A stretch of DNA of 64,000 nt from Rhodonellum psychrophilum GCM71 = DSM 17998 (GTDB lineage Bacteria; Bacteroidota; Bacteroidia; Cytophagales; Cyclobacteriaceae): NCBI RefSeq assembly GCF_000381545.1, contig NZ_KB906676.1:228030-292029 (forward strand), read 5' to 3'. A program made the translations under genes and the position numbers. The notes below the pieces were generated by a model. The model searched no databases. It was not told where the DNA came from and saw nothing but the letters and a program-made list of their open reading frames with translations. Of this stretch, positions 63,896 through 64,000 are shown in pieces; position 1 is the stretch's first letter, and each line of letters opens with the position of its first letter.

Positions 63896-63925
63896 TTGCG
63901 AGGAAAGACAAATTGTTTACCTTTG
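63896..63925 (+). promoter_or_regulatory. promoter P2 at right edge
   Basis: TTG (63896-63898), exactly 19 bases, TACCTTTG (63918-63925), a perfect -7 box. It lies 95 bases after P1, and a small hairpin CCCGGA-AAAG-TCCGGG follows at about 63978. The tandem strong promoters suggest a rRNA or tRNA operon beyond the window. Confidence 0.7.
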
Positions 63926-64000
63926 CAACCCGCTTGAAAAGGAAGAGTGGAAAAGATTGGGGATGGAGACATCACAAGCCCGGAAAAGTCCGGGATAAGT

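Noticed and set aside
63780..63998. 72-codon frame at the right edge
   Set aside because: It runs over two strong promoters and a hairpin of a likely rRNA leader; not coding.

Overview
The window is a chromosomal segment of a Bacteroidota bacterium, most likely of the order Cytophagales and close to Cyclobacteriaceae (Algoriphagus-like; genus is inference). The support is: promoter boxes of the Bacteroidota type (TTTG, about 20 bases, TAnnTTTG), start codons in A-rich rather than Shine-Dalgarno contexts, and families restricted to or typical of the phylum (DUF4221 lipoproteins, DUF4295/bL38, DUF4293, DUF5522, the Bacteroidota GlmU-like protein, retropepsin-like protease plus RimK, many lipoproteins and outer-membrane barrels). 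No tRNA, rRNA, CRISPR array, prophage or intact insertion sequence was seen.

Layout. 0-7 kb: delta-1-pyrroline-5-carboxylate dehydrogenase, then a cassette of beta-propeller-like lipoproteins with a CxxC lipoprotein and a possible 37-residue Cys-rich peptide in front, a decayed AAA/DUF4143 ATPase, and another DUF4221 lipoprotein. 7-9 kb (minus): DUF5522, ribosomal proteins L28 and L33, DUF4295 and ftsY. 9-15 kb: ornithine aminotransferase, a HAD phosphatase, a phosphate-selective-type porin, an ABC exporter pair and hemB. 15-19 kb: ammonium transporter, a porin, and a small secreted protein with three GPxxKNxKxWK repeats. 19.7-22 kb (minus): dnaK followed by a GroES-like protein without groEL. 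22.6-33 kb: a MOSC protein, hemE, envelope proteins, an ABC exporter, truA, a trans-sulfuration enzyme and comM/yifB. 33-37 kb (minus): a second ABC exporter and a Wzi/RemB-like barrel. 37.4-43.2 kb: rpmE2, then a tightly packed operon of GlmU-like protein, DNA polymerase III delta', RimB-like protease, RimK, hemC and a peptidyl-prolyl isomerase lipoprotein. 43-49 kb: a sodium symporter, a lone receiver protein, an outer-membrane barrel and a large BNR/VPS10-type secreted protein. 49-52 kb: divIC/ftsB-like gene, a barrel, and the overlapping cysteine pair cysE-cysM. 52-60 kb: a DUF4397 lipoprotein, a Tat-exported Gfo/Idh dehydrogenase, an Ldh2-family dehydrogenase, Ppx/GppA, an acyl-CoA carboxylase, an M42 peptidase and a signal-less metal-receptor protein. 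60.8-63.6 kb: an operon of a Tat-exported Gfo/Idh dehydrogenase and two DUF1080 lipoproteins, the composition of a 3-keto-glycoside pathway. The right edge carries two tandem strong promoters of the kind found before rRNA operons; the transcribed genes lie outside.

Themes. Heme synthesis genes hemB, hemE and hemC are scattered over three operons. Arginine/proline catabolism (rocD, pruA) and cysteine/methionine metabolism (cysE, cysM, trans-sulfuration enzyme) are present in pieces. Most less-understood content is envelope: about ten predicted lipoproteins and eight outer-membrane barrels. The most unusual items are the Cys-peptide/propeller cassette, the small triple-repeat secreted protein, and a family of diverged ~165-base repeats found in at least four intergenic regions.
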